A DNA stretch of 64,000 nt from CAVXFS01 sp049582805 (GCA_049582805.1 JBAUUR010000111.1:1-64000); one strand, 5' to 3'; counted from the first letter of the stretch, positions 15,992-24,618 are shown. Notes: generated by a model from the sequence alone, not told the origin. A program made the numbers and translations.

Positions 15992-17035
15992 ATGAAATAT
16001 TCAAAGTCGGGATTATCAATTTGCACCGCATTGGTTCTTGCCGCCTGCGGGACGACGCCACAAAAGGTGGAGACCCGTAATCCACCGGCTCCGGTCGTCG
16101 AGGAACAGCCTGCGCAACAGCCCAAGCCGGCAGCCCCGGTGCCGGGAAGCGGCGGTTACCTGGAAGGCGATGGGCCCGGTACGAACGCCCCTGTCAACAT
16201 GGACGCCATTCCCGATGCCGTGCCGCGTAACGAGCCGCTGCACCCCTATGCCAACCGCCAGTATGCCGCACTCGGCAAGATATATACGCCGCTGACCGTA
16301 ACCGGCAGCTACAAGGAACGCGGCATCGCTTCCTGGTATGGCAAGAAATTCAACGGCCAGCGTACTTCCAGCGGCGAGGCTTACGACATGTACGCCATGA
16401 CCGCCGCGCATCCGACGTTGGCGATTCCGAGCTACGCGCGCGTGACCAACCTGGCCAACAACAAATCGGTGGTAGTGCGCATCAACGACCGCGGCCCGTT
16501 CCTGCATGACCGCATCATTGACCTCTCCTACACCGCCGCACACAAGCTCGGACTGATCAACGACGGCAGCAGCGAAGTGGAAGTGGAAAGCATCGCGACG
16601 GACGCAGCTGTTGCCGCGCCGATCGCCATGGCCGAGCCGGTCAAGAGTGCGCCCCTGCCTCCGGACCCGGTAGCGGTTGTTGCCTCGGGGTCTGTGGTTG
16701 CAGTAGCTGCGAGTGCAGCTGCCGCAAGTTCAGTTGCGTCGAATGCAGCCGCATCGAACCCGGCGCCCTCAAGTTCGGCAGTCTCAAACGCAGCGGCGCC
16801 CGGCGCCAAGGTGTACTTGCAGCTCGGCGCATTTAAATTAAAGGAACGTGCGGATAACTTTCTGGCCCGTATGCGCACCGAACTGGGCGACATCGGCAAA
16901 CCGTTGAGCCTGTTCGTGGCAGGTGGCCTGGTGCGAGTGCACGTCGGCCCTTATGCCAGCAAGGACGAAGCGAGCGCCATCGCGAACAAATTGCAGGCGA
17001 AGCTGGGGTTCAAGCCGATATTGAGTGTGCATTGA
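15992..17035 (+). CDS. rlpA: Septal ring lytic transglycosylase RlpA family lipoprotein
   Basis: Outer-membrane lipoprotein of 347 residues. Signal peptide with lipobox LAAC (Cys19 region), a Pro-rich linker, then the double-psi beta-barrel (about 105-190) with GIASWYGKKFNGQRTSSGE and the VVRINDRGPF motif holding the catalytic Asp. An Ala/Ser/Pro-rich low-complexity linker follows (about 205-265), then a C-terminal SPOR domain (about 268-345) that binds denuded glycan. Last gene of the shape operon, 12 bases after rodA. In some bacteria RlpA cleaves denuded glycan at the septum; activity here is inferred. Confidence 0.93.
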   Translation: MKYSKSGLSICTALVLAACGTTPQKVETRNPPAPVVEEQPAQQPKPAAPVPGSGGYLEGDGPGTNAPVNMDAIPDAVPRNEPLHPYANRQYAALGKIYTPLTVTGSYKERGIASWYGKKFNGQRTSSGEAYDMYAMTAAHPTLAIPSYARVTNLANNKSVVVRINDRGPFLHDRIIDLSYTAAHKLGLINDGSSEVEVESIATDAAVAAPIAMAEPVKSAPLPPDPVAVVASGSVVAVAASAAAASSVASNAAASNPAPSSSAVSNAAAPGAKVYLQLGAFKLKERADNFLARMRTELGDIGKPLSLFVAGGLVRVHVGPYASKDEASAIANKLQAKLGFKPILSVH

Positions 17036-17081
17036 GCGGGGTCGATTCCGCCGGAAGGATTTCGGGTGTTATCATTGTTAT

Positions 17082-17324
17082 ATGGCACCAACCATCTTCC
17101 GCGCGTGCGGTTTCCGGTCCCTTTTCTTCTCTCGTGCCGAGCCTCAATTGCATGTGCATGTCAATCATCCGGAGGGTGAAGTTCGCAGGGTGGGCAGCTT
17201 GTTGCCCACCCTGCCGGGCTGGATGTGGACTTGGCCGTTGAGTCCATCCCGAACCCGGATGCTTTTTCGCTGGCCGGTTTTTGCCAGTTGCCCGATGGTC
17301 ACAGCGCGACGGCGGGCTCAGTGA
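17082..17324 (+). pseudogene. DUF4160-like remnant
   Basis: The frame from ATG 17082 starts MAPTIFRACGFRSLFFSRAE followed by PQLHVHVNHPEGE, matching the start of DUF4160 proteins (small toxin-antitoxin-like partners of DUF2442). After about 36 codons the family pattern is lost exactly at a perfect 12-bp inverted repeat (17185-17214), and the rest is unlike DUF4160. It is probably a truncated relic. From 17325 to 17479 I see no gene. Confidence 0.4.
17185..17214. repeat. Perfect 12-bp inverted repeat
   Basis: GCAGGGTGGGCA, loop GCTTGT, TGCCCACCCTGC. It interrupts the DUF4160-like frame. There is no T-run, so a terminator is unlikely. A related but imperfect GGTGGGCAC/GTGTCCACC hairpin lies at 18800-18820, on the other side of the transporter gene, so both may belong to one REP-like family. 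Confidence 0.6.
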
Positions 17325-17479
17325 TCTGAATCAACGCGAGAAAAACAATAATCACAATGAATCGCATGGCATACTCATTCCAGTATTACGCCAACAGGTA
17401 ATTTCCAGACCCATGCGTCCGGAATTTTCATATTACGGACATTCGTGATGCCATTGCAACGGGTTTGGAATTTCGTAAA

Positions 17480-18775
17480 ATGAAACGAATAACCGAGAGC
17501 ATGCAGGCACCCGCTTCGGTCGGAAAGCAGTCGCTGTTCGCCCGGCTGGGACCAGGGCTTATCACCGGAGCGGCCGATGATGATCCGAGCGGCATCGCTA
17601 CCTATTCCCAGGTCGGCGCCGAGTTCGGCTACGGCATCCTGTGGACGGCATTCTTCACCTTTCCGCTGATGGTCGGCATCCAGATCGTGAGTGCCCGCAT
17701 CGGGCGGGTGACCGGGCACGGACTCGCCGCCAACATCCGCCGGCATTACCCTCCCTGGCTGCTGTATGGCATCGTCGCCCTGCTGCTGAGCGCGAACACG
17801 ATCAATATCGCGGCCGATATCGGCGCGATGGGCGCGGCGCTGAAACTTCTCGTCGGCGGATCGGCCCACTGGTATGCGATCGCGTTCGGGATAGTATCCG
17901 TAATGCTGCAAGTCTTTGTACCCTTTCCGCGCTATGTGCCCATATTGAAGGCGCTGACCTTGGCGCTGCTCGCTTACGTGGCTACCGTGTTCGTCGTCAA
18001 GGTTCCATGGGGTGACGTGTTATACCAGACGATCCTGCCGTCCCTATCGCTCAAAGCGGATTACGTGGTCGCGGTCGTGGCCGTGTTCGGGACGACCATC
18101 AGCCCGTATCTGTTCTTCTGGCAAGCCTCGCAAGAAGTCGAGGATCAGCGGGCGGCGGCAGGTGAGGAGCCGCTGATAACAGCGCCGGAACAGGCGCGCT
18201 CACAATTGCAGCGCATCAAGATCGACACTTACATTGGCATGGGATTTTCCAACCTCGTCGCCTTCTTCATCATGCTGACGGCAGCCGCGACCCTGCACTT
18301 GCATGGCACCACTGACATTCAGACTTCCGCGCAGGCGGCGCAGGCGCTGCGCCCGCTGGCCGGAGATTTCGCGTTCGTGCTGTTTTCCGCAGGCATCGTC
18401 GGAACCGGGCTGCTTGCGGTGCCGATTCTCGCCGGCTCGGCAGCCTACGCCGTTGCCGAGGCATTCAAGTGGCGTATAGGGCTCGGCCTTAAGCTCTTGC
18501 AGGCGAGAGGGTTTTACACGATCGTGATCATAGCGACCATCCTCGGAGTCGCGCTCAATTTCACCCCCGTCGATCCGATCAAGGCCCTGTTCTGGTGCGC
18601 TGTCATCAACGGCGTCATCGCTGTGCCCATCATGGTGGTGATGATGCTGATGGCGGTGCGGGCGGACATCATGGGCCCGTTCGTCATCACGCGCCGGCTC
18701 GCAGTTCTCGGCTGGCTTGCGACTGCGGTCATGGCAATCGTGGTGGTTGCCATGCTCGTAACGTGGGGGCAATGA
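17480..18775 (+). CDS. NRAMP-related divalent metal transporter
   Basis: Inner-membrane transporter of about 431 residues with roughly eleven TM helices in the LeuT fold. The ATG at 17480 is preferred to an upstream TTG at 17465. In TM1 the NRAMP metal-site motif DPGN is D35-P-S-G38 (in GAADDDPSGIATYSQ). In TM6 the usual methionine-bearing MPH is replaced by SPY (TTISPYLFFWQASQE). The Asn and the Met that select transition metals are therefore absent, and substrate specificity may differ from classic MntH. Mg or other hard cations are possible by analogy with NRAMP-related magnesium transporters. It stands alone in the operon sense. Confidence 0.85.
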   Translation: MKRITESMQAPASVGKQSLFARLGPGLITGAADDDPSGIATYSQVGAEFGYGILWTAFFTFPLMVGIQIVSARIGRVTGHGLAANIRRHYPPWLLYGIVALLLSANTINIAADIGAMGAALKLLVGGSAHWYAIAFGIVSVMLQVFVPFPRYVPILKALTLALLAYVATVFVVKVPWGDVLYQTILPSLSLKADYVVAVVAVFGTTISPYLFFWQASQEVEDQRAAAGEEPLITAPEQARSQLQRIKIDTYIGMGFSNLVAFFIMLTAAATLHLHGTTDIQTSAQAAQALRPLAGDFAFVLFSAGIVGTGLLAVPILAGSAAYAVAEAFKWRIGLGLKLLQARGFYTIVIIATILGVALNFTPVDPIKALFWCAVINGVIAVPIMVVMMLMAVRADIMGPFVITRRLAVLGWLATAVMAIVVVAMLVTWGQ

Positions 18776-18799
18776 ACGCTGTCCTTCCACCGAGCCCGG

Positions 18800-18820
18800 G
18801 GTGGGCACACCGTGTCCACC
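18800..18820 (+). terminator. Possible terminator or REP hairpin after the transporter gene
   Basis: GGTGGGCAC-ACC-GTGTCCACC forms a nine-pair stem 25 bases after the stop. The nearest T-run (TTTTTT) is about 17 bases further, too far for a textbook rho-independent terminator. The remaining gap to 19092 holds no gene that I recognise, only a GGCTGCTTTTGGCTACTTTT stretch. Confidence 0.3.
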
Positions 18821-19092
18821 AACTACGAAATTAGCGGTTTTTTGCTTTCGCTTTTCTTCCCCTCATCCGCCACGGAGTAGCGCAGGCTGGTCAGGGAGTG
18901 TCTGACGAATAGGTTTGAGCAAGCGCATCAATCGCGAACGATGCGCATCCTTCGGGCACCCCCTATCCAGGCTGTCATCCTATCTTGAGTATGCAAGCGA
19001 ACAAAATGGCTTGCGGAATTAAAGGGAACGCTGCAGGGGCGGCAAACCGGGGCGGCTGCTTTTGGCTACTTTTCTGGGCAAGACAAGAAAAC

Positions 19093-20526
19093 TTACTGGC
19101 TGTCGGGCCGCCCCCGACAATCAAATGACCCCGCAACGCGCAATACCAACCCCTTCAAGTACGCCCCCTCCGGAAAACTCAGCAGCACCGGATGATCCGC
19201 TGCCGCATGCAGCTTGCGCACGATGTGCGCAACAACGCCTGCATCCAATGCGGCGCCCGCGACGATCTTCTGGAACAGGTCGTCGCTGATGCCGCCGGAA
19301 CAGGAGTAGGTGAACAGCAGACCGCCGGGGCGCAGCAGCTTGAGGCCGAGCAGGTTGATGTCCTTGTAGCCGCGCGCGGCTTTTTCGGCGAAGGCGGCGG
19401 TCGGGGCGAACTTGGGCGGGTCGAGGATGATCAGGTCGAATTTTTTATTCTGGTCGCGCAGCTTACGTAACGCGGCGAAGACGTCGGCGCATTGCCATTC
19501 GGCACGCGATGCATCGAGTCCGTTCAATGCCAGGTTGCGCTGCGCGAGTTGCAGCGCCTGTTCCGAGGCGTCGATCGATAGCACCGATTTGGCCCCGCTG
19601 CGCAGCGCGTAAAGCGAGAAACCGCCGGTGTAGCAGAAGCAATTGAGCACTTCCTTGTTTCGCGCCAGCGTGCCAGTCAGCGCGCGGTTGTCGCGCTGGT
19701 CGAGATAGAAGCCGGTCTTCTGCCCGTGCGCGACATCGATGGCAAATGTCAGGCCGTGTTCGGTGATAAAAATTTCATGCGGCAACGCGCCGCGCAGTAT
19801 GCCGTTGCGTTCCGGCAGGCCTTCCAGCGCACGGGAGTCGGAGTCGGAGCGTTCGTAGATGCATATCGGTTCGCACAGTTCCTGCAAGATATCGGCGCAG
19901 ATGTCGCGCCAGCGCTCGGCCCCTGCGCTGCCAAGCTGCATCACCAGCACGTTGCCGTACTGATCCACGATCAGGCCGGGCAAACCATCGGATTCGCCGT
20001 GGATCAGGCGCACTCCCTCTCCCCCGGCCCCGTGAGATCCCCCTCTCACTCCGGGAGAGGGCTGGGGTGAGGGGAGGAGCAGGCCAAGGTCACGGCGCAA
20101 CGCCAGCGCGTGCGAAATTCTTCTGCGGAAAAAACCGGCATCGATCTCTTCATCTGGATGCCACGACCACACCTTGGCCGTGATCTGTGATTGCGCGCTG
20201 TATCCGGCCCAGGCCAGGAAGCGGCCCGCCGCGTCACACACCGCCACGGTATCACCGCTGGCGGGTGCGCCTTCGATGCGCTCGACCGCGCCGGAGAATA
20301 TCCAGGGGTGGCGGCGCAGCAGAGATTTTTCGCGGCCAGCTTTGAGGATCAGGACGGCGTGCCCCAGGCCGTCATTCCCGCGAAAGCGGGAATCCAGCTG
20401 CATCGCCAGTTGCGCATTGCGGACAGAGCCGTGTTTATGTTTCGTCCCACTGCGTGGGGGTGTTGCGGATTGACTGGATTTCCGCTTTCGCGGGAATGAC
20501 GATGGTTTGGATTTCGATGAACTCAT
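19093..20526 (-). CDS. rlmI: 23S rRNA m5C methyltransferase RlmI family, with repeat insertions
   Basis: SAM-dependent methyltransferase with an N-terminal PUA domain, expected to methylate 23S rRNA C1962. The enzyme core starts at LILKAGREKSLLRRHPWIF. The Rossmann part shows FCYTGGFSLYAL, DPPKF and the catalytic-Cys region SCSGG. The start at 20526 overlaps the xerC stop as ATGA, but the first about 55 residues are encoded by a pair of inverted repeats (20371-20500) and are foreign to the family. ATG at 20403 is an alternative start but also lies in repeat DNA. A second in-frame insertion encodes PSPQPSPGVRGGSHGAGGEG (from 20011-20076). Length 477 against about 396 for E. coli RlmI. Confidence 0.9.
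   Translation of the reverse strand: MSSSKSKPSSFPRKRKSSQSATPPRSGTKHKHGSVRNAQLAMQLDSRFRGNDGLGHAVLILKAGREKSLLRRHPWIFSGAVERIEGAPASGDTVAVCDAAGRFLAWAGYSAQSQITAKVWSWHPDEEIDAGFFRRRISHALALRRDLGLLLPSPQPSPGVRGGSHGAGGEGVRLIHGESDGLPGLIVDQYGNVLVMQLGSAGAERWRDICADILQELCEPICIYERSDSDSRALEGLPERNGILRGALPHEIFITEHGLTFAIDVAHGQKTGFYLDQRDNRALTGTLARNKEVLNCFCYTGGFSLYALRSGAKSVLSIDASEQALQLAQRNLALNGLDASRAEWQCADVFAALRKLRDQNKKFDLIILDPPKFAPTAAFAEKAARGYKDINLLGLKLLRPGGLLFTYSCSGGISDDLFQKIVAGAALDAGVVAHIVRKLHAAADHPVLLSFPEGAYLKGLVLRVAGSFDCRGRPDSQ
20011..20076. repeat. Palindromic repeat inserted in frame inside rlmI
   Basis: CACTCCCTCTCCCCCGG, then CCCTCTCACTCCGGGAGAGG, then GCTGGGGTGAGGGG. The same family is seen between gatC and gatA and after purD. 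Here it is translated as a Pro/Gly-rich loop between the PUA domain and the methyltransferase core of RlmI. Confidence 0.7.
20371..20500. repeat. Inverted pair of GTCATTCCCGCGAAAGCGGG-type repeats at the rlmI start
   Basis: Left unit 20371-20397 (GTCATTCCCGCGAAAGCGGG then AATCCAG), right unit 20474-20500 in opposite orientation (CTGGATTTCCGCTTTCGCGG then GAATGAC). Each unit is also an internal hairpin (CCCGC-GAAA-GCGGG). About 75 bases lie between them. This widespread dispersed repeat normally sits between genes; here it is translated as the N-terminal extension of RlmI (SFPRKRKSS and DSRFRGNDG). Confidence 0.8.
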
Positions 20527-21464
20527 TTTTTCTTCTTGGCGCGCGGATGCGCCCCGTCATAGATCTTGGCGAGGTACTGGAAATCGAGATGGGTGTAGAC
20601 CTGAGTGGTGGAAATGCTGGCATGGCCGAGCATCTCCTGCACGGCGCGGAGGTCGCCGGAGGATTGCAGCACATGAGTGGCGAAGGAGTGGCGCAGCAGG
20701 TGGGGATGCACGCCGCTGGTGATGCCTTGCCTGATGCCCCACTGGCGCAAGCGCAGCTGCACACTGCGCGGACTGATGCGCCGGCCGCTCTTGCCGACGA
20801 ACAGTGCGGTCTCGTTCGCCTTGGCGATCTGTTCGCGCATGGCCAGCCAGGCCTGCAAGGCGGCGATGGCGTAACTGCCCATCGGCACGATGCGCGTTTT
20901 GCTGCCCTTGCCGGTGACGCGCACTTCGCCTGCGCTCAGGTTGCTTCGCATCGCTTCAAGGTCAAGGCTGACCAGTTCGGCGAGGCGCAGGCCGGAAGAA
21001 TACAGCAGTTCGAACATCGCCTTGTCGCGCACATCGAGCACAGTCTCGGCAGGCCGTTCCACCAGTTTCGCCGCTTCGTCCGGCGACAGCGCGTGCGGCA
21101 GCAGCTTGGGTGATTTCGGCGGGCGCAAGCCGATGCAGGGATTGTCCTTGAACCGGTGGTTGCGCATCAGATAATTGAAATAGCTGCGCCAGGCCGACAG
21201 CATGCGTGCCAGCGTGCGCCCCCCCAGTCCCTGTCCGTGCAGTTGCGCGATGTAGCGGCGGATATGGTGGCCGCGCAGTTCGGACAGCGGTGTGTCTGCG
21301 GCCAGCCGGAACAGTTTGCGCAGGTCGCGCGCATAGTTTTCCAGGGTGAGTTCGGAGTAGCGGCGCTCGTTGCGCAGATAGGCGAGAAAGCCCGGCAAGG
21401 ACGGTTCTTCGTGATGAATGGAAGTTTCCTGCATGGTTACGGTAGCGCGGGTTTCTTCCGGCAC
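20523..21464 (-). CDS. xerC: Tyrosine recombinase XerC
   Basis: Site-specific recombinase that resolves chromosome dimers at dif with XerD and FtsK. 313 residues. An N-terminal SAM-like core-binding domain (about 20-110) contains LRNERRYSELTLENYARDL. The catalytic domain has the HLLRHSFATH box, LGHASIS and the nucleophile in TTQVYTH. The start GTG at 21464 has GGAGG very close upstream; ATG at 21434 is an alternative. The minus-strand order dapF, DUF484, xerC, rlmI is the familiar proteobacterial cluster. Confidence 0.95.
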   Translation of the reverse strand: MPEETRATVTMQETSIHHEEPSLPGFLAYLRNERRYSELTLENYARDLRKLFRLAADTPLSELRGHHIRRYIAQLHGQGLGGRTLARMLSAWRSYFNYLMRNHRFKDNPCIGLRPPKSPKLLPHALSPDEAAKLVERPAETVLDVRDKAMFELLYSSGLRLAELVSLDLEAMRSNLSAGEVRVTGKGSKTRIVPMGSYAIAALQAWLAMREQIAKANETALFVGKSGRRISPRSVQLRLRQWGIRQGITSGVHPHLLRHSFATHVLQSSGDLRAVQEMLGHASISTTQVYTHLDFQYLAKIYDGAHPRAKKKK

Positions 21465-21553
21465 GTTCCTCCGGCGGTCATTGCATGTTGTGCAAATATT
21501 CCCGGATTATCGGCAATCATTGCGTGGCCACCCATGGGAACTGGATCGCGGCT

Positions 21554-22174
21554 TTACAGGTGCGGTTGCAATGCGCTGCTGATGATTTCCGCGATGCGTT
21601 GCAGAAACGTGGTGCCCATTTCTGGATAGAAACGCTGTGCATCTTCACTGGCAAACACCAGCAGGCCGATGGAATGTCCGCTGCCACGCAAGGGCAGGTA
21701 GGCGAACGAACGCAAGTGCGATGCCGCTTCGCCAAACCATTCCGCGGTCTCGTGCAGCGCGTGGTGGGTGCATACCGGCAGTTGCTGCTGGTCACTGAAG
21801 CTCAGCACTTCGGCGCTGGGGGGCAACCCTTTCCAGACATGCAGAACGGCGTGCGGGATCTCGAAAATTTCGCGCAGGTTGTGCGTTACCATATCCTGCA
21901 AACTCATCAGGTCGCGCGCGCCGAACAGCGTAAGCGTGAACTGATGCACCTTCTGTTGCAGTGCGTCATTGTCCCTGGCGAATTCCACCAGTTCGTGCAA
22001 CTTCCTTTCCAGCTCCTTGTTCTTTTCACGCAACGTCAGCATCTGCCTTTCGCTCAGCGAAATAGTGCGTCCACCGTAAGGGTGGGGCATATTGATTTCC
22101 GCCAGCATGCCGGCGTAGTCTTCGAAGAACTGTGGATTGCTCTGCAAATACTGTGCAACGTCTTCGGCTCTCAT
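21554..22174 (-). CDS. DUF484 family protein
   Basis: 206 residues, GAF-like fold family of unknown function almost always found between dapF and xerC, as here. The N-terminal helix AEDVAQYLQSNPQFFEDYAG and the ISLSERQMLTLREKNKELE coiled coil are characteristic, followed by a GAF-like domain (about 80-205). The start has GAGGG seven bases upstream. It follows dapF after 10 bases, so the two are co-transcribed. Confidence 0.92.
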   Translation of the reverse strand: MRAEDVAQYLQSNPQFFEDYAGMLAEINMPHPYGGRTISLSERQMLTLREKNKELERKLHELVEFARDNDALQQKVHQFTLTLFGARDLMSLQDMVTHNLREIFEIPHAVLHVWKGLPPSAEVLSFSDQQQLPVCTHHALHETAEWFGEAASHLRSFAYLPLRGSGHSIGLLVFASEDAQRFYPEMGTTFLQRIAEIISSALQPHL

Positions 22175-22184
22175 GTTATTTCCC

Positions 22185-23015
22185 TCAGATGTTTATTTCG
22201 CCTTCAAATACGGTAATGGCCGGGCCGGTCAGCAGCACCGGCGCGCCACCTCCGGCCCAAGCGATGTTCAGCACCCCGCCTCGGGTGGCAACCTGTACCT
22301 TATTGTCGAGCAGACCGCGCCGGATGCCCGTCACCACGGCGGCGCAGGCACCGGTGCCGCATGACAAGGTCTCGCCGGCGCCGCGCTCATATACGCGCAG
22401 CCTGATGTGGCGGCGATCCACCACCTGCATGAACCCGGCATTGACCCGGTTCGGAAAGCGCGCGTGGTGCTCGATCAGCTTTCCCAGCGCTGCGACCGGC
22501 GCCCGTTCCACGTCTTCCACCACCTGCACCGCATGGGGGTTGCCCATGGACAGCGCGCTGATCTGCACGGCCCCGCCGTTGACTTTCAGCGGCTGGATCA
22601 CGGCATCGCTATCGCTGTCGAACGGGATGCGCGCCGCCTCGAAAACCGGTTCGCCCATGTCGACCGTGACGCGCCCGTCATCCTCCAGACGCGGAGAGAT
22701 CAGCCCGCTCATGGTTTCCACCGTGATCTCGCGCTTGTGCGTGAGCCCTTTATCGTGCACGAAGCGCACGAAGCAGCGCGCGCCGTTGCCGCATTGTTCG
22801 ACCTCGCCGCCGTCGGCGTTGAAGATGCGGTAGCGGAAATCCGCTTCGGGGTGCTGCGCGGTTTCCACCAGCAGGATCTGGTCGCAACCCACGCCGAAAT
22901 GGCGGTCGGCCAACAGGCGCAGTTGCTCCGGCGCAAGCCGAATCTGCTGGCGCACTGCGTCCAGCACGACGAAGTCATTTCCGGCACCGTGCATCTTGGT
23001 AAATTTCAAAATCAT
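22185..23015 (-). CDS. dapF: Diaminopimelate epimerase
   Basis: Cofactor-independent racemase converting LL- to meso-diaminopimelate for lysine and peptidoglycan synthesis. 276 residues. Both catalytic cysteines are visible: the first in GGEVEQCGNGARCF (about residue 73) and the second in ETLSCGTGACAAV. The family start KFTKMHGAGNDFVVLD is intact. First gene of the dapF-DUF484-xerC-rlmI cluster. The 140 bp upstream to tag show no gene. Confidence 0.97.
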   Translation of the reverse strand: MILKFTKMHGAGNDFVVLDAVRQQIRLAPEQLRLLADRHFGVGCDQILLVETAQHPEADFRYRIFNADGGEVEQCGNGARCFVRFVHDKGLTHKREITVETMSGLISPRLEDDGRVTVDMGEPVFEAARIPFDSDSDAVIQPLKVNGGAVQISALSMGNPHAVQVVEDVERAPVAALGKLIEHHARFPNRVNAGFMQVVDRRHIRLRVYERGAGETLSCGTGACAAVVTGIRRGLLDNKVQVATRGGVLNIAWAGGGAPVLLTGPAITVFEGEINI

Positions 23016-23155
23016 CGCAATAAATCCATTTGTCGGGCAAATCGCGGCGTCGCGTGCTCGCTCATTCCTCGTCTATCCAGTGCGATATGCCTCGTCATTC
23101 GCTGCGCGGCTCCTTGCGCTTCATCCCGAAAAATGAATTGCTAGCGATGATTGCA

Positions 23156-23725
23156 TCATCCCGAAATCTCTTTATATCTGAAGCAATCCACGGTGTGATC
23201 ATTCACCATGCCCGTGGCCTGCATGTGTGCATAGCAAATGGTCGAGCCGACGAACTTGAAGCCGCGCCGCTTCAGCTCCTTGCTCATCGCGTCCGATTCC
23301 GGCGTGCTCGCCGGGATTTCGGCGAGGCCGCGCCAATGGTTCTGTCTCGGCTTGCCCCCCACAAACTGCCAGGCGAAGGCATCGAAACTGCCGAATTTTT
23401 CCTGCATGTCGAGAAACTTCTGCGCATTGTTCACTGCAGCTTCCACCTTCAGCCGGTTGCGCACGATGCCCGGATTCTGCAACAGCGATTCTATTTTATC
23501 CGCGCCGTAACGAGCAATGCGCGTGGGATCGAAGTTGTCAAAGGCGGCGCGGTAATTGTCGCGTTTGCGCAAAATGGTGATCCAGCTCAAGCCGGCCTGC
23601 GCACCCTCCAGGATCAGGAATTCGAACAGCGCGCGGTCGTCATGCAGCGGCACACCCCACTCCTGGTCGTGGTAGCTGCAGTACAGCGGATCCTTGTCCG
23701 CCCAGGCGCAACGCTGTCTGCTCAT
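23156..23725 (-). CDS. tag: DNA-3-methyladenine glycosylase I
   Basis: Base-excision glycosylase removing 3-methyladenine; 189 residues. The start ATG at 23725 gives MSRQRCAWADKDPLYCSYHD and overlaps the upstream gene's stop as ATGA. Zinc ligands are the N-terminal Cys and His (RCAWA, YHDQEWG) and the C-terminal His and Cys (NDHTVDCFRY). The catalytic pocket segment SWITILRKRDNYRAAF is present. Co-transcribed with the CoA-binding protein gene. Confidence 0.95.
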   Translation of the reverse strand: MSRQRCAWADKDPLYCSYHDQEWGVPLHDDRALFEFLILEGAQAGLSWITILRKRDNYRAAFDNFDPTRIARYGADKIESLLQNPGIVRNRLKVEAAVNNAQKFLDMQEKFGSFDAFAWQFVGGKPRQNHWRGLAEIPASTPESDAMSKELKRRGFKFVGSTICYAHMQATGMVNDHTVDCFRYKEISG

Positions 23726-24141
23726 GGTGTGCATAGCTGGGAATAATCGCGCCACATGCAGCGGTTCATCACCACCGTGATGCCGGCATCCCTTGCGTGT
23801 TGCGCCGCTGCCTCGTGGATCACGCCATCCTGCAGCCACAGGCGGGAAACGCCAAGCCTGATGCAGCTTTCCACGATGGCTGGCACATGTTCCGGCGCGC
23901 GGAACACGTCCACGATATCGACCACAAACGGCACGCTTTCAAGGTTTTCATAAGCCGGTTCGCCCAGCACTTCCCGTATCCGTGGCCGCACCGGCACGAT
24001 ATGGAAACCGTGGCTCTGCATGGCGCTGGCGACGCGAAAGCTGGGACGTTCCGGATTGGGCGACAGGCCGACGACCGCGATGGTGCGGACACTGCGCAAT
24101 ACCCGGCAAATCTCGGCGGGGCTGGGGTTGGCAAAAGTCAT
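23722..24141 (-). CDS. CoA-binding domain protein (YccU type)
   Basis: Single Rossmann-type CoA_binding_2 domain of about 139 residues. IAVVGLSPNPERPSFRVA is the nucleotide loop, and VDIVDVFRAPEHVP and LWLQDGVIHEAA are typical. Function unknown; relatives bind CoA in vitro. ATG 24141 gives the usual N-terminus; ATG 24171 in the same frame would add ten residues. Overlaps tag by 4 bases. Confidence 0.88.
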   Translation of the reverse strand: MTFANPSPAEICRVLRSVRTIAVVGLSPNPERPSFRVASAMQSHGFHIVPVRPRIREVLGEPAYENLESVPFVVDIVDVFRAPEHVPAIVESCIRLGVSRLWLQDGVIHEAAAQHARDAGITVVMNRCMWRDYSQLCTP

Positions 24142-24220
24142 GATTCTAACGATAGCATCTTTCAGCCTCATGGTGCGTGGGAGGCAAGGGTAAAAGGCGC
24201 TATACTGTGGGCCTCAAAAT

Positions 24221-24297
24221 GCGTCCGTAGCTCAGTTGGATAGAGTATTGGTTTCCGAAGCCAAGGGTCGTGGGTTCGACTCCCGCCGGGCGCGCCA
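24221..24297 (+). tRNA. tRNA-Arg (anticodon CCG)
   Basis: Complete cloverleaf of 77 bases. Acceptor GCGTCCG pairs with CGGGCGC, D-arm GCTCAGTTGGATAGAGT, anticodon loop TTCCGAA (CCG), T-arm GTGGGTTCGACTCCCGC, and encoded CCA at 24295-24297. A TATACT -10 box lies at 24201-24206. It reads CGG codons. Confidence 0.96.
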
Positions 24298-24327
24298 CTT
24301 TTTACGGTCGAAGTTGAAGGAACCATC

Positions 24328-24618
24328 ATGCAATGTCCATATTGTTCTGCCGAGATCAAGCCCGATGATGTCAGTTGCCCGTCATGCGGGGCGATGCGAA
24401 TAACCGGCGCTTCTCCGCTTGGGGTTATGGTGGGCTGGGTCGGCATCACATTGGCGGTTATGGCTGGCTGCATGTGGTCAATTTTGCTGATCATACCGCT
24501 TACCGACGCGAAAATAAGTGATTTCCCCTGGTTGGTGACCGTGATCGGAACTGCAATAACTGCGGGATTGTTGTGGTACTCCCGTTCGACCAGAAAACCA
24601 AGATGGATACGCCGATGA
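24328..24618 (+). CDS. Zinc-ribbon membrane protein
   Basis: 96 residues. An N-terminal zinc ribbon with two CxxC pairs (CPYC at residues 3-6 and CPSC at about 17-20), then two TM helices (about 31-55 and 66-85) and a basic tail. This architecture is common in bacterial proteins of unknown role. Only the metal-binding fold and the membrane location can be inferred. Confidence 0.75.
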   Translation: MQCPYCSAEIKPDDVSCPSCGAMRITGASPLGVMVGWVGITLAVMAGCMWSILLIIPLTDAKISDFPWLVTVIGTAITAGLLWYSRSTRKPRWIRR

